A DNA stretch of 64,000 bases from Sutcliffiella horikoshii (GTDB lineage: Bacteria; Bacillota; Bacilli; Bacillales; Bacillaceae_I): contig NZ_VTEV01000002.1 of NCBI RefSeq assembly GCF_008180725.1, positions 466,426 through 530,425 on the forward strand. The letters run 5' to 3'. Below the pieces are notes generated by a model. It did no database searches and had not been told where the DNA came from. It saw nothing but the letters and a program-made list of their open reading frames with translations. The translations under genes and the position numbers were made by a program. This document shows positions 44,942 through 53,981 of this stretch, piece after piece; positions within the stretch are counted from its first letter, which is position 1, and each line of letters opens with the position of its first letter.

Positions 44942-47128
44942 ATGAAAAAAGCAAAATTGTTAATTTCACTCTTAACAATTATGTTAGTACTACCTCAATC
45001 TATCAAAGCAGAGGAGAGCAAAATCTGCACACAGCCTTCATTTATTGAGGTTGATATATTACTAACAACCGAAGCTCTAGCACAAAACATCCCGCCAGAG
45101 GTCGTAAAAGCAATTGCTTTTGTAGAATCAGACGGATGGCTGCAGTGTAAGGATGGGCAACCAAATGTTTCACCTGATAATGGTATCGGAATTATGCAGG
45201 TGACTGATGCAAGATATGATGAAGAACGATTGAAGTACGATATTGAATATAACATTCAAGCTGGTGTTAGTATCCTAAACGAAAAATTCGGTTATAGTGG
45301 TGTTACCATTACGATGTTAAATGATGGTAGTCGGGATGTTATTGAGAATTGGTATTTTGCCGTAATGGCCTACAATGGCATTAAGCAAGTAAATAGTCCG
45401 CTTTATCGAGCAGATGGAGAAAGGAATTATAATTCCTATCAAGACCGTGTTTTCAAGCGTATTAATGAGAGTTCCAATTTGAATTTAAATACAGCATTAG
45501 AAGAAATAGAGCTATCCCATTTGAACTATGGGGACAATGGGGCTTTATCTTTTGAAAAGCTGGACTACTCACAAGAGGGAGTTTTACATAATACCAAGCA
45601 TAAGTTCCATCCTAAGGATTTAGTTGTTGCTACAGAAGAAGTCAATCTTAGAAATGTGCCAAGAAAGGATGGGACAAGTCTGGGGAAACTAGATCAAGAG
45701 GTAGTCATGATTGAAGATACTTTTGGTTATGACACATCAATAAGCGATAGAAGAAACTATAATCATTTTGTGTGGTATCCTGTTTCCAGTGAACTAGCTG
45801 GTTTAAAGAAGACTGGTTTTGTCGCGTCTTCTTATTTGACTTCTTTCGGGAAAAGAATTTCCGGTGCTGAGAGATATTCCACAGCAAACGAAATTGCTTT
45901 AGAAGGTTGGGATAAAGCGGAAACGATAGTTGTTGCTAGTGGGCAAAACTTCCCGGATGCCTTAGCTGGTGCACCGCTTGCCTTCAAACTTGATGCTCCC
46001 ATTCTTTTAACAAAAAAAGATAGCCTTCCAGATCAGACAATGCAGATGATTAAAAAGCTAGGGGCTAAAAAAGTCATTTTGTTAGGTGGTACAGGTGCTG
46101 TCAGTGAGAATGTTCAGAAGTCCATTGAGGCAATTCAAGGTGTTAAAGTAGAGCGTATTAATGGAGCAACGAGGTATGAAACAGCTGCTAAAATTGCTGA
46201 GCACCTAGGTGGTTCGCCAGAAAAAGCAGTTATTGCCAATGGTTCCAATTTCCCAGATGCACTTGCCATTGCCCCCTATGCTGCTAAAAATGGCTATCCT
46301 ATTCTGTTAATTAAAGAGAAGGCAGATACTATTAATGAGCCTACAGCAAAATTATTAAGAGATAAAGAGATTAAAAGTACAATTGTTGCTGGTGGTACCT
46401 CTGCAGTGACGGATGCTGTTCTGAAGGCTTTACCTGGGGCTGACCGGATATCAGGAAAAGACAGATATGCGACTTCTGTAGAGATTATTAAAGAGCTCAA
46501 TCTTCCTACTGAAAATATTTACACAGCAACAGGTCGTTCTTTTGCTGATGCTCTAACAGGTTCTGTTCTGGCTGCCAAAAAAGGAACATCTATACTACTT
46601 GTCGACGATAAAGAAAGAACTGTTGTATCTGAACTTGTAAGTAGTAAGAATCTTCATAATTTCCAAGTGCTGGGCGGTAGAAGTGCAGTTAATGATCAGG
46701 CTTTAAACCTACTCTTCAAAGCTAGCAAAGGTATCTACCATACTTCTGATCTAAGCGAATATGAGAGAAAGGTAATTGAGTTAGTAAATGTGGAACGGGA
46801 AAAACATGGTGTTAATTTACTTTCCACCCATGTTCAATTAAGTCTAGTAGCAAGAGAGAAATCGTTAGATATGAAGGCTAACGACTACTTTAATCATACA
46901 AGTCCTGTTTATGGCACTCCTTTTGAGATGATGGATTTCTTTAATATTGAGTACACGAGTGCTTCAGAGAATATTGCAAGAGGCCACCAAAGTCCTGAAC
47001 AAGTAGTTTCAGCTTGGATGAACTCAGCAGGGCACAAAGCAAATATTCTAGATCCTAATATGACACACATTGGGGTAGGGTATGAAAAAGAATTAAAACA
47101 TTGGACCCAAATGTTTATAGGTAAATAA
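44942..47128 (+). CDS. CWB2 wall protein with lytic transglycosylase and CAP domains
   Basis: About 728 residues. After a signal peptide (1-24) comes an SLT-type transglycosylase domain (about 35-175): Glu in AIAFVESDGW, GIGIMQVTDARY and AVMAYNG. An SH3-like unit follows (about 225-295, DLVVATEEVNLRNVP to VASSYL). Three CWB2 repeats (about 303-590) each carry R-SG-RY and FPDALA or FADALT. A CAP/SCP domain closes the protein (610-728) with VNVEREKHG, HTSPVYG, ASENIARGH and NSAGHKANIL. The upstream in-frame ATG at 44894 adds no useful sequence; AAAGGGGG fits ATG 44942. It is a wall-bound hydrolase. Confidence 0.9.
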   Translation: MKKAKLLISLLTIMLVLPQSIKAEESKICTQPSFIEVDILLTTEALAQNIPPEVVKAIAFVESDGWLQCKDGQPNVSPDNGIGIMQVTDARYDEERLKYDIEYNIQAGVSILNEKFGYSGVTITMLNDGSRDVIENWYFAVMAYNGIKQVNSPLYRADGERNYNSYQDRVFKRINESSNLNLNTALEEIELSHLNYGDNGALSFEKLDYSQEGVLHNTKHKFHPKDLVVATEEVNLRNVPRKDGTSLGKLDQEVVMIEDTFGYDTSISDRRNYNHFVWYPVSSELAGLKKTGFVASSYLTSFGKRISGAERYSTANEIALEGWDKAETIVVASGQNFPDALAGAPLAFKLDAPILLTKKDSLPDQTMQMIKKLGAKKVILLGGTGAVSENVQKSIEAIQGVKVERINGATRYETAAKIAEHLGGSPEKAVIANGSNFPDALAIAPYAAKNGYPILLIKEKADTINEPTAKLLRDKEIKSTIVAGGTSAVTDAVLKALPGADRISGKDRYATSVEIIKELNLPTENIYTATGRSFADALTGSVLAAKKGTSILLVDDKERTVVSELVSSKNLHNFQVLGGRSAVNDQALNLLFKASKGIYHTSDLSEYERKVIELVNVEREKHGVNLLSTHVQLSLVAREKSLDMKANDYFNHTSPVYGTPFEMMDFFNIEYTSASENIARGHQSPEQVVSAWMNSAGHKANILDPNMTHIGVGYEKELKHWTQMFIGK

Positions 47129-47143
47129 AATATTTCTTTTTTT

Positions 47144-47172
47144 AAAAACCATCCTGTTAGGGTGGTTTTTTC
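47144..47172 (+). terminator. Terminator of the CAP-CWB2 gene
   Basis: AAAAACCATCC pairs with GGGTGGTTTTT around TGTTA, followed by T residues. Confidence 0.9.
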
Positions 47173-47275
47173 TATTATGGAGTGTTTGGGAGTCTTCAAG
47201 TTTTTATTGAAAATATTTCAAAGTATAGTAAAATTATAAAGTGTTTTGTTATTTATTAGGTGGTGAAAAAGGTTA

Positions 47276-47425
47276 ATGAAAGATGCTTTAAAAGTTAACA
47301 ATAGTACTGAAGAAATCATAGAAGTGCTTAAATATGGCTACAAACAAGGGATAGAGCGTGAAAACATCTCTATGATCGAGCTGGTAAACGAAATGAAAGA
47401 GAAACTTCAAATGGTTTTAAAATAA
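47276..47425 (+). CDS. Small conserved protein, 49 aa, paralogue of the one at 13292
   Basis: Begins MKDALKVNNSTEEIIEVLKYG, contains GIERENISMIELVNEMKEKLQ and ends MVLK. Its leader ATTAGGTGGTGAAAA-GGTTA directly before the ATG matches ATTAGGCGGTGAAAATCGGTT before the other copy, so promoter-proximal sequence and gene were duplicated together or are both under constraint. Like its partner it is a single gene with a terminator. Function unknown. Confidence 0.75.
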   Translation: MKDALKVNNSTEEIIEVLKYGYKQGIERENISMIELVNEMKEKLQMVLK

Positions 47426-47438
47426 ATGAGAAATAGAT

Positions 47439-47467
47439 AAAACACCTCTTCAAACAGAGGTGTTTTT
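47439..47467 (+). terminator. Terminator after the 49-aa gene
   Basis: AAAACACCTCT pairs with AGAGGTGTTTT around TCAAAC, then T. The core matches the terminator of the paralogue at 13457. Confidence 0.9.
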
Positions 47468-47486
47468 AAGTGTACTTAAATCCAAT

Positions 47487-47852
47487 TTAAAATTGAAAAA
47501 TTGCAACGACCCAAATAATGAATGTTAAAAGCAATACTCCACCAGTAATAATGGCAGCCTTTTTGGCTTGAGCCATGTCTTTTACATAATACAGAACAAA
47601 AAGTATCGGAACTAAAAACCATGGAATGGAGAGTAATAGAGCAAGCAAATAGAAGGTAAAGATGCCTTCTGTGTAGGCAAATTTGATAACAAGTGCAGGC
47701 AGTCCCAGTGCAACACTGGATAGGCAGGATACGATGATCATTTGTATCCAATATGTTTCAAAGAAAAGCGAGAAGTTTTCTCTTTCAAAGGCAATATTGA
47801 ATTTAGGTCGTTTTAGCTTTAATGCAGGCAGAAACCGTTTCGTGAATTCCAT
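47487..47852 (-). CDS. Membrane protein, 121 aa
   Basis: A basic N-terminal region (about 1-30) is followed by three membrane segments (about 36-58, 66-88, 98-119). The family is not recognised. A possible sigma-D promoter lies about 160 bases upstream at 48015-48040. It is convergent with the 49-aa gene. Confidence 0.7.
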   Translation of the reverse strand: MEFTKRFLPALKLKRPKFNIAFERENFSLFFETYWIQMIIVSCLSSVALGLPALVIKFAYTEGIFTFYLLALLLSIPWFLVPILFVLYYVKDMAQAKKAAIITGGVLLLTFIIWVVAIFQF

Positions 47853-48014
47853 TAGAATCCTCCCCTGTAATCTTCTAATCTCATCATATGTATCATTCTC
47901 TATTAATATTCCTACTTTACTTTATTCCCCTTTTACTAGATTCCTAACATTCATTCCACAACTTTTAGTTCACAAATATACACAATCATTTACATTTTTA
48001 GTGGAAACACGACA

Positions 48015-48040
48015 ATATCGGCAAATAATAGACAAATTAC
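48015..48040 (-). promoter_or_regulatory. Candidate sigma-D promoter
   Basis: On the minus strand GTAA, 14 bases, then an exact GCCGATAT, close to the sigma-D consensus TAAA-N15-GCCGATAT. It points toward the 121-aa membrane protein gene. Confidence 0.35.
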
Positions 48041-48124
48041 CTATTCATTCTTTTGTAATCTATTTGATAAAATTAATAATGTAGTGAAATAATTGTAGTT
48101 TTATAACAAGGAGGAAAATCTTTC

Positions 48125-50404
48125 GTGCAAAAAAGTATTATTGCCGTAAAGTTGTGTTTGCTATTTTTGCTGGTACTGGCTGTAGACAAAGCTCATGCAG
48201 GATGGAATGCGGAGGAGCATTCTGTTCATTCAAGTGGGAATGCTACAGTGTCTTTAGGGGATTATGAAGTATCGGTTTCCAATGGAGAGACTTCTACTGC
48301 AAGTGTTTATTATGAAGGGGAACTTCTGAAAGAGTTAGAAATAGGTCTTGCTGAATTTACCACAATATTCACTTGGAATGTTAACAATAAAGAGTATGTA
48401 TTGCTGGAGAATAAAAAGCAGGGTACTGGCGGCTTTATGCAATTCACTGTATTACAATTGGCCGATGGTGTTCTGAAACAAGTGTACATATCAGAAGATT
48501 ATAAGATGGGTGCTGTTAGTGTTGATTCTGACAGATTCATAGTAACTTATGTAGATGCGAATGAAAGTCTTGTAGATAATGTTACTCTACTAAAAGATAC
48601 ATATACGCAGGCTGATAATGGTTCACTAACCTTAGCGAAGAAGGGTGAAAAGCAGACAGTTGCTAATGAAACGGTTACGGAAAGCTTTTCATTCCAATCT
48701 ACGGGAGATAATCGTATTGGAGGAGAAAATCCTACGAATGCGGAATTAAATATCATGTTAACGCAGGAAGCAATTATAGCGGGTGTTCCTCCTGAGCTTG
48801 TAAAAGCAATCGCATGGCAAGAAAGTTCTTGGAGACAATTCCGTACATCAGATGATCCAAGTGGCCTTTGGAAAAAAGGAGATGCGGTGGTTTCTTTTGA
48901 CGGTGGTATCGGTATCATGCAGATTACCGAATCCAACATGACTGCGGATCGTGAACTTAGGTTAAAAGAAGATATTCGTTATAACATTCAAGAAGGTTTG
49001 AGAATTCTAAAGGAAAAGTGGAACTACAGCAGTTGGGGACGTATTCCTAAAATAAACGGAAATGACATGAATGTTATAGAGGATTGGTATTTTGCGGTTA
49101 TGGCTTATAATGGGATTTCTCGGAGAAATGATCCGCAATTTTATCCAAGTAATACTTATCAGGATGTCATTTATCGTCATATCGAGCGTATGGCACAACT
49201 GACTGTCACAAAGTTTCCTGAATCACAACTAAGAAATGATATTTACTACAACGAAGCAGGATCTCTTCTTTTCAGAAAAGATCACTATTATGTAAGTGGA
49301 CCTTTCACCACTTCTAAGCACTTTTTTGCAAACAACGACCTTGTTAAAGCAACTGAGAGCGGCGTAAGGTTAAGAAAGTCGCCAGAGGGTGCAGAGATAA
49401 GATTGACTACGGCAGGTGAAACACTGCAGATTGTCGGACCGTATCAAGCTGGAAACAACAGCAATAATCATTTTGTTTGGTACCCTGTGAAAGATATGAG
49501 TTCAAAGGAAACGTATTATATCGCGTCTACTTACCTGGATAACGTTCGGATTTCAGGACCTAACCGTTATGCGACAGCTGTTAGTATTTCTAAAACAGGA
49601 TGGGATAAGGCGAACACAGTAGTGCTTGCGCGCGGGGATAATTTTCCTGATGCATTAGCGGGAACTCCGCTTGCCTATAAGCTGAATGCACCTATCCTAC
49701 TTACAAAGAAAAATGAACTAACAGAAGAAACAAAAGATGAATTGGTGCGTCTTGGTGCAAAAAATGTTGTCATTCTTGGTGGAACAGGGGCTATTACAGA
49801 TACAGTTTCCACAAGTGTCCGCAATATGGGGATAGAGGTAAAACGTATTGCAGGAGCGAACCGTTTTGAAACGGCTAAGTTGATTGCAAACGAAATGGGG
49901 ACAAGCTTTTCCACTGCTGTGGTGGTAAATGGGTACGGCTTCCCTGATGCCCTTGCTATTGCCCCATATGCAGCAAGAAACGGCATTCCTATTTTGTTGA
50001 CGGAAAAGAACTATATTCCAGGTCCAACAAAAACCATTCTTAACTCAGCTAGTAAGACCATTGTTGTAGGCGGAACGGCAGTTGTAAATCAAAATCTATT
50101 AGGTGCAATGCCGAAAGCGTCCAGAATCTCAGGTGCAACAAGGTACGAAACAGCCTATAAAATTGGCACACAGTTTAGCTTTTCATCAAGTGAAGGATTG
50201 GCTGTAAGTGGAACAGATTTCCCTGATGCACTGACAGGATCTGTTTTGGCTGCAAAACGCAATGCGCCATTACTACTAGTAAATCCAACGTACTTACCGG
50301 AGGAAACTTTGAAATTGGCTCGTGCAAGAGACTTTTCTCAAATTTCCGTACTAGGTGGTACATCCGCTGTGCGTACGGATACAGTTATCAATCTAGTTAA
50401 ATAG
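48125..50404 (+). CDS. CWB2 wall protein with lytic transglycosylase domain
   Basis: 759 residues. Signal peptide 1-25 (ends KAHAGWN); an unrecognised beta-rich domain (about 30-190); SLT-type transglycosylase (about 203-350) with Glu in AIAWQESSW, GGIGIMQITESNM and YFAVMAYNGI; an SH3-like unit (about 390-465); three CWB2 repeats (475-759) with RISGPNRYATA, FPDALAGTPLAYKL and FPDALTGSVLAAKR. GTG start after CAAGGAGG. Middle domains match the protein at 44942, so the two are paralogues that differ by an extra N-terminal domain here and the CAP domain there. Confidence 0.9.
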   Translation: MQKSIIAVKLCLLFLLVLAVDKAHAGWNAEEHSVHSSGNATVSLGDYEVSVSNGETSTASVYYEGELLKELEIGLAEFTTIFTWNVNNKEYVLLENKKQGTGGFMQFTVLQLADGVLKQVYISEDYKMGAVSVDSDRFIVTYVDANESLVDNVTLLKDTYTQADNGSLTLAKKGEKQTVANETVTESFSFQSTGDNRIGGENPTNAELNIMLTQEAIIAGVPPELVKAIAWQESSWRQFRTSDDPSGLWKKGDAVVSFDGGIGIMQITESNMTADRELRLKEDIRYNIQEGLRILKEKWNYSSWGRIPKINGNDMNVIEDWYFAVMAYNGISRRNDPQFYPSNTYQDVIYRHIERMAQLTVTKFPESQLRNDIYYNEAGSLLFRKDHYYVSGPFTTSKHFFANNDLVKATESGVRLRKSPEGAEIRLTTAGETLQIVGPYQAGNNSNNHFVWYPVKDMSSKETYYIASTYLDNVRISGPNRYATAVSISKTGWDKANTVVLARGDNFPDALAGTPLAYKLNAPILLTKKNELTEETKDELVRLGAKNVVILGGTGAITDTVSTSVRNMGIEVKRIAGANRFETAKLIANEMGTSFSTAVVVNGYGFPDALAIAPYAARNGIPILLTEKNYIPGPTKTILNSASKTIVVGGTAVVNQNLLGAMPKASRISGATRYETAYKIGTQFSFSSSEGLAVSGTDFPDALTGSVLAAKRNAPLLLVNPTYLPEETLKLARARDFSQISVLGGTSAVRTDTVINLVK

Positions 50405-50412
50405 TCTTAATG

Positions 50413-50450
50413 AAAAAACGTCTATAATATTACATTATAGCGTTTTTTTG
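50413..50450 (+). terminator. Terminator of the second transglycosylase gene
   Basis: AAAAAACG-CTATAAT pairs with ATTATAGCGTTTTTT (one bulged T) around ATTAC. Confidence 0.9.
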
Positions 50451-50484
50451 TTACTTAATTTTAATATTCGGACTATTTTACTAG

Positions 50485-50493
50485 TGTTATAAT
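50485..50493 (+). promoter_or_regulatory. Extended -10 promoter element
   Basis: TGTTATAAT (TGnTATAAT), 45 bases before the ATG of the NlpC/P60 gene. A weak -35-like TTCGGA lies 15 bases upstream of the hexamer. Confidence 0.5.
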
Positions 50494-50537
50494 GAATGAG
50501 TAAATTATGTAATAATATGTAGATTTAGGGGGAAAAA

Positions 50538-51875
50538 ATGAAGACTTCAGCGTGGAAACGATACATAGTTGCTCTTGTTCTTGGTATGGTCGTTCTTGTT
50601 ACTTTGCCTTCTGTCAATTATGCAAACAGTTTTAATGTCGATAGAATTAATGGGGAAAATAGATATGAAACTGCTGTAGCGGTTTCAAAGAAAGGGTGGA
50701 CAAGCTCTAATACAGTTATCATTGCAGCCGGGAATCAATTTCCTGATGCACTGACTGGTACACCGCTTGCCTTTTCGCTTAATGCACCGATCTTATTAAC
50801 GCAAAATAGTTCTCTGCCTAGTGAAACGAAAAATGAAATAACTAGATTAAAAGCGAAGCATGCCATTATTCTTGGCGGAACAAGTGTAGTGACTGCTAAT
50901 GTGGAAGCTCAGTTAAAAAATGCCGGTATTACAAAAATAGAAAGAATCAGCGGATCTGACAGATATACGACCTCTGTTAAAATTGCAGAGAGACTTGCTG
51001 GACAGACGGATACTGCAGTACTAGTTTATGGGAAAAACTTCCCCGACAGTTTGGCGATTGCTGCGCATGCGGCCAGAAACGGCTATCCTATTTTGTTAAC
51101 GAAGACAGATTCTTTGCCTGCTGAAACCAAACAGGTACTTTCTAAATATAAAAACACAATCGTTGTTGGTGGGACTGGCGTCATCTCTGATAAAATAATG
51201 AAGGATGTTCCAAACGCAAAAAGATATTCCGGAAAAGATCGTTATGATACTGTGTCTAAGGTAGTCAGTGGTCTAAACGTTAAGTTTGGGGAAAATGTAT
51301 ATGTGGCAACAGGTCAAAGTTATGCGGATGCGCTGACAGGTTCTGTCTTAGCTGCAAAGAAAAATTCATCCCTGGTACTGGTTCAGAAGGACGCTGTTCC
51401 TTCACCTGTTCAAACAGTTTTAAACTCTGTAAGCTCATCAGCTGCCTCTATTATTGGCGGAACCAGTGCTGTATCAACAAATGTTGAGAATACACTTGGA
51501 TTTAATACAGAGGCTCTTGTGAATACTGCAAAACAATATATAGGCACGCCTTATCAATATGGTGGCACTACTCCATCTGGATTTGATTGCAGCGGCTTTA
51601 TAAAGTTTGTGTTTGAAAAACACGGTATTAGTACGCCGCGAACCACGCGTGACTTATATGCTGGTGGGAAATCTGTAAGTAAACTAGAGGTTGGGGACAT
51701 TGTGTTCTTCAAAACAGATCCAAGCTACAATGGTGCTTCTCATGCAGGCATTTATATTGGGGATAATAAATTTATTCATGCTAAATCAGCTGGATCTAAT
51801 ATCGGTGTGACAATTGATGAAATGTCTAATAGTTACTTTTACCCGAGATACTTAGGGGCTAAACGTTATCATTAA
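50538..51875 (+). CDS. CWB2 wall protein with NlpC/P60 peptidase domain
   Basis: 445 residues. Signal peptide 1-30; three CWB2 repeats (about 34-320) with RINGENRYETA, FPDALTGTPLAF, FPDSLAIAAHAARN and YADALTGSVLAAKK; then an NlpC/P60 domain (about 328-445). Catalytic Cys is in PSGFDCSGFIKF, His in SHAGIYIGDNKFIHAKS. Such domains cut peptidoglycan stem peptides (DL-endopeptidase). The repeats are N-terminal here, whereas in the subtilases they are C-terminal. Confidence 0.93.
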   Translation: MKTSAWKRYIVALVLGMVVLVTLPSVNYANSFNVDRINGENRYETAVAVSKKGWTSSNTVIIAAGNQFPDALTGTPLAFSLNAPILLTQNSSLPSETKNEITRLKAKHAIILGGTSVVTANVEAQLKNAGITKIERISGSDRYTTSVKIAERLAGQTDTAVLVYGKNFPDSLAIAAHAARNGYPILLTKTDSLPAETKQVLSKYKNTIVVGGTGVISDKIMKDVPNAKRYSGKDRYDTVSKVVSGLNVKFGENVYVATGQSYADALTGSVLAAKKNSSLVLVQKDAVPSPVQTVLNSVSSSAASIIGGTSAVSTNVENTLGFNTEALVNTAKQYIGTPYQYGGTTPSGFDCSGFIKFVFEKHGISTPRTTRDLYAGGKSVSKLEVGDIVFFKTDPSYNGASHAGIYIGDNKFIHAKSAGSNIGVTIDEMSNSYFYPRYLGAKRYH

Positions 51876-51876
51876 T

Positions 51877-51918
51877 AAAAAACAGGATGGAAACAATTTG
51901 TTTCCATCCTGTTTTTTT
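51877..51918. terminator. Strong bidirectional terminator
   Basis: AAAAAACAGGATGGAAAC pairs exactly with GTTTCCATCCTGTTTTTT; it starts at the stop of the NlpC/P60 gene and also faces the minus-strand PIG-L gene. Confidence 0.93.
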
Positions 51919-51961
51919 ATAGATATGAAAGTATATAGTACTGTTGATTTCATTCACCTGA

Positions 51962-52687
51962 TCATTTGTAATGGTAGCGGCTTTCCATGTTGTTTCTGGC
52001 GGTAATAAAGTATTCGGGTACAGATATTTTACCGATGGAATAGTTGCCAGAAGAAGGGTCCCATTTTTCATAGGATTCCAATGCTTCAATCATGCGTACC
52101 TGTTGATGCTGGTTTAACAACTGTACTTTATTATCAAATGGAAAGTTTTCATGCTCTTGCACAGGAAAATAGTATTTCCCGTTTTGTACTATTTTTTCAT
52201 CAATCAAGTTTTGAAGTGCCTGGCCTGTCACGGAATGATCTGAGTGAGGGTCTTTGTCACTCATAACATGATATATGACTTTATCATACATTGTATCTTT
52301 TTGGACAATGATTTCCCTTACCGCTTCTTTGTTTAATTTTCCGTCTGGTAGGTCAAGGATCGTCACATTAGATGCTGCAACTCCTAGAGCTTCAACTGCC
52401 CTTTTAAACTCTTCCACTCTTGCTTCCCCAAACTCTTCCGTTGAGATGGAAGGGTGGCCTTCTGCTTCCAACCGTTCATTTACGGTATTAATCCCTTTGC
52501 TTGCTTTGCCTTCAGACAATAATACTATATGGACTTCTTTACTTGAAGATAGTGCATGAATGATAGCTGGTCCCAAGCTAAGGACTTCATCATCAGGATG
52601 AGGGGAATAGAATACGTCAACCTGATCGTATTTGGTAGCAGAACAGCCTGCCAATATTATAGTTAATAGAAGTATTAATTTTTTCAT
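51962..52687 (-). CDS. PIG-L family deacetylase, lipoprotein
   Basis: About 241 residues. A short signal peptide ends in the lipobox ILAGC (Cys about 15). The PIG-L/LmbE domain has the zinc motif SPHPDDEVLSLG and the later HSDHSVTGQ. These enzymes deacetylate N-acetylglucosaminyl groups. As an outer-face lipoprotein it may deacetylate wall glycans. The frame extends to 52726, but ATG 52687 follows GGAAAGGAAC and gives the clean lipoprotein start. It is divergent from the acyltransferase gene. Confidence 0.9.
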   Translation of the reverse strand: MKKLILLLTIILAGCSATKYDQVDVFYSPHPDDEVLSLGPAIIHALSSSKEVHIVLLSEGKASKGINTVNERLEAEGHPSISTEEFGEARVEEFKRAVEALGVAASNVTILDLPDGKLNKEAVREIIVQKDTMYDKVIYHVMSDKDPHSDHSVTGQALQNLIDEKIVQNGKYYFPVQEHENFPFDNKVQLLNQHQQVRMIEALESYEKWDPSSGNYSIGKISVPEYFITARNNMESRYHYK

Positions 52688-52763
52688 CTGTGTTCCTTTC
52701 CTCTTCAATAAGTATGCTACAATCATTTTATCAAACTTTATCTATGAAAGTGTAGGAACAAAT

Positions 52764-53876
52764 ATGGAAGCCAATAATTCTAGTGTGAAAAAAAGATATA
52801 GATCGATAGATATTACAAGAGGAATTGTCGTCCTCGTAGCGGTATTTGTCAGTGCCTTGCCTGGAGGAGGGGGATATGACTATCTCCGTCATGCATATTG
52901 GTACGGTTTGACGATAACAGACCTTGTCTTTCCGGCTTTTTTGACAGTGTACGGAATTGGCTTGGCTATTGTTTACCGGAAAGGCGTAAAGTGGAAGGAT
53001 CAACTTAGGAGGACTTTCTTATTGGTTCTTTATGGACTACTTTTTAACTTGATAGCTTCCTGGAGCTTTAATTTGGATACGTTAAGGTTTACAGGGGTAC
53101 TGCAATTGTTTGCCCTAACTGGTCTTGGTGTAGTCATTTTGTCTTATTTGGCAAAAGGCTGGAAGAGTATGTTGGCTTTAGGGTTGCTGATAGCCACTCT
53201 CTATCTGGCAGTTCTCGTGTTTTCAAGTGGAAGTTGTGAAGGGGGAGTTCCTCAACGCGACTGCAATCCTTCAGGCGTAATAGATGTAATTGTATTCGGT
53301 GAAAACCACATGTACGCACAAGGAGAGAAGGGGTTTGACCCTGAGGGAATTTTATCTATTTTTAGTGCCCTGTCTAATGTAGCATTTGGTTTTGCGGTGG
53401 GGCTGGTGTTAAATAGTAGAAAGCAGATTCTAACTAGGATATTCGGTGTGGCAATTGGCCTATTATCTCTCGCATTTATTTTTGATTATTTTATAGAGTT
53501 TAATAAACGGTTGTGGACTCCTTCATTTGCTTTACTCGCAAGTGGATTGACCTTGTTGCTGTTGGGAACTCTCTTTTATTTCATTGATGCTAGAGAGAGG
53601 AAACAGGGAAAGGTAACCGGAATACCGTTATGGTACCTCGAAGCTTTCGGACGGAATAGCTTTTTGATCTATTTTGGAAAGATGCTAGTGTTCTTGTTAT
53701 TCGGTAGGATTGTTATTAATCTATTTGGGAGAGAAGGATCTCTAGCTTCATTTTTGTTTGAGTACTTGTCAGGGATAGTAGCCTACCCACATTTCGTGTA
53801 TAGTGGCTTTTTTGTACTGTTCTGGTCCATCATTGCGGTGGTCATGCATGCTAATAAGAAGTATGTAAGGGTTTAG
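52764..53876 (+). CDS. Membrane acyltransferase (HGSNAT/DUF1624-like)
   Basis: About 370 residues with ten or so membrane segments. It opens with KRYRSIDITRGIVVLVAVF, the hallmark of heparan-alpha-glucosaminide N-acetyltransferase-like and DUF1624/DUF5009 membrane proteins, and has the segment LEAFGRNSFLIYFGKM near the end. Such proteins transfer acyl groups across the membrane to glycans. The open frame reaches back to 52632, but the TAGGAAC site fits ATG 52764. Only 76 bases separate it from the divergent deacetylase, so the two may modify the same glycan in opposite directions. Confidence 0.8.
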   Translation: MEANNSSVKKRYRSIDITRGIVVLVAVFVSALPGGGGYDYLRHAYWYGLTITDLVFPAFLTVYGIGLAIVYRKGVKWKDQLRRTFLLVLYGLLFNLIASWSFNLDTLRFTGVLQLFALTGLGVVILSYLAKGWKSMLALGLLIATLYLAVLVFSSGSCEGGVPQRDCNPSGVIDVIVFGENHMYAQGEKGFDPEGILSIFSALSNVAFGFAVGLVLNSRKQILTRIFGVAIGLLSLAFIFDYFIEFNKRLWTPSFALLASGLTLLLLGTLFYFIDARERKQGKVTGIPLWYLEAFGRNSFLIYFGKMLVFLLFGRIVINLFGREGSLASFLFEYLSGIVAYPHFVYSGFFVLFWSIIAVVMHANKKYVRV

Positions 53877-53887
53877 GTTTAGTGAGG

Positions 53888-53917
53888 AGAACGTGACAGA
53901 GGTCGCGTTCTTTTTTA
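53888..53917 (+). terminator. Terminator of the acyltransferase gene
   Basis: AGAACG-GAC pairs with GTC-CGTTCT (one mismatch), followed by six T. Confidence 0.88.
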
Positions 53918-53981
53918 TGTTTAGGAAACTATAAAATAATCGAATTGTGAATAGTCTTCAGAATAATTCTTGATCGCCGTT

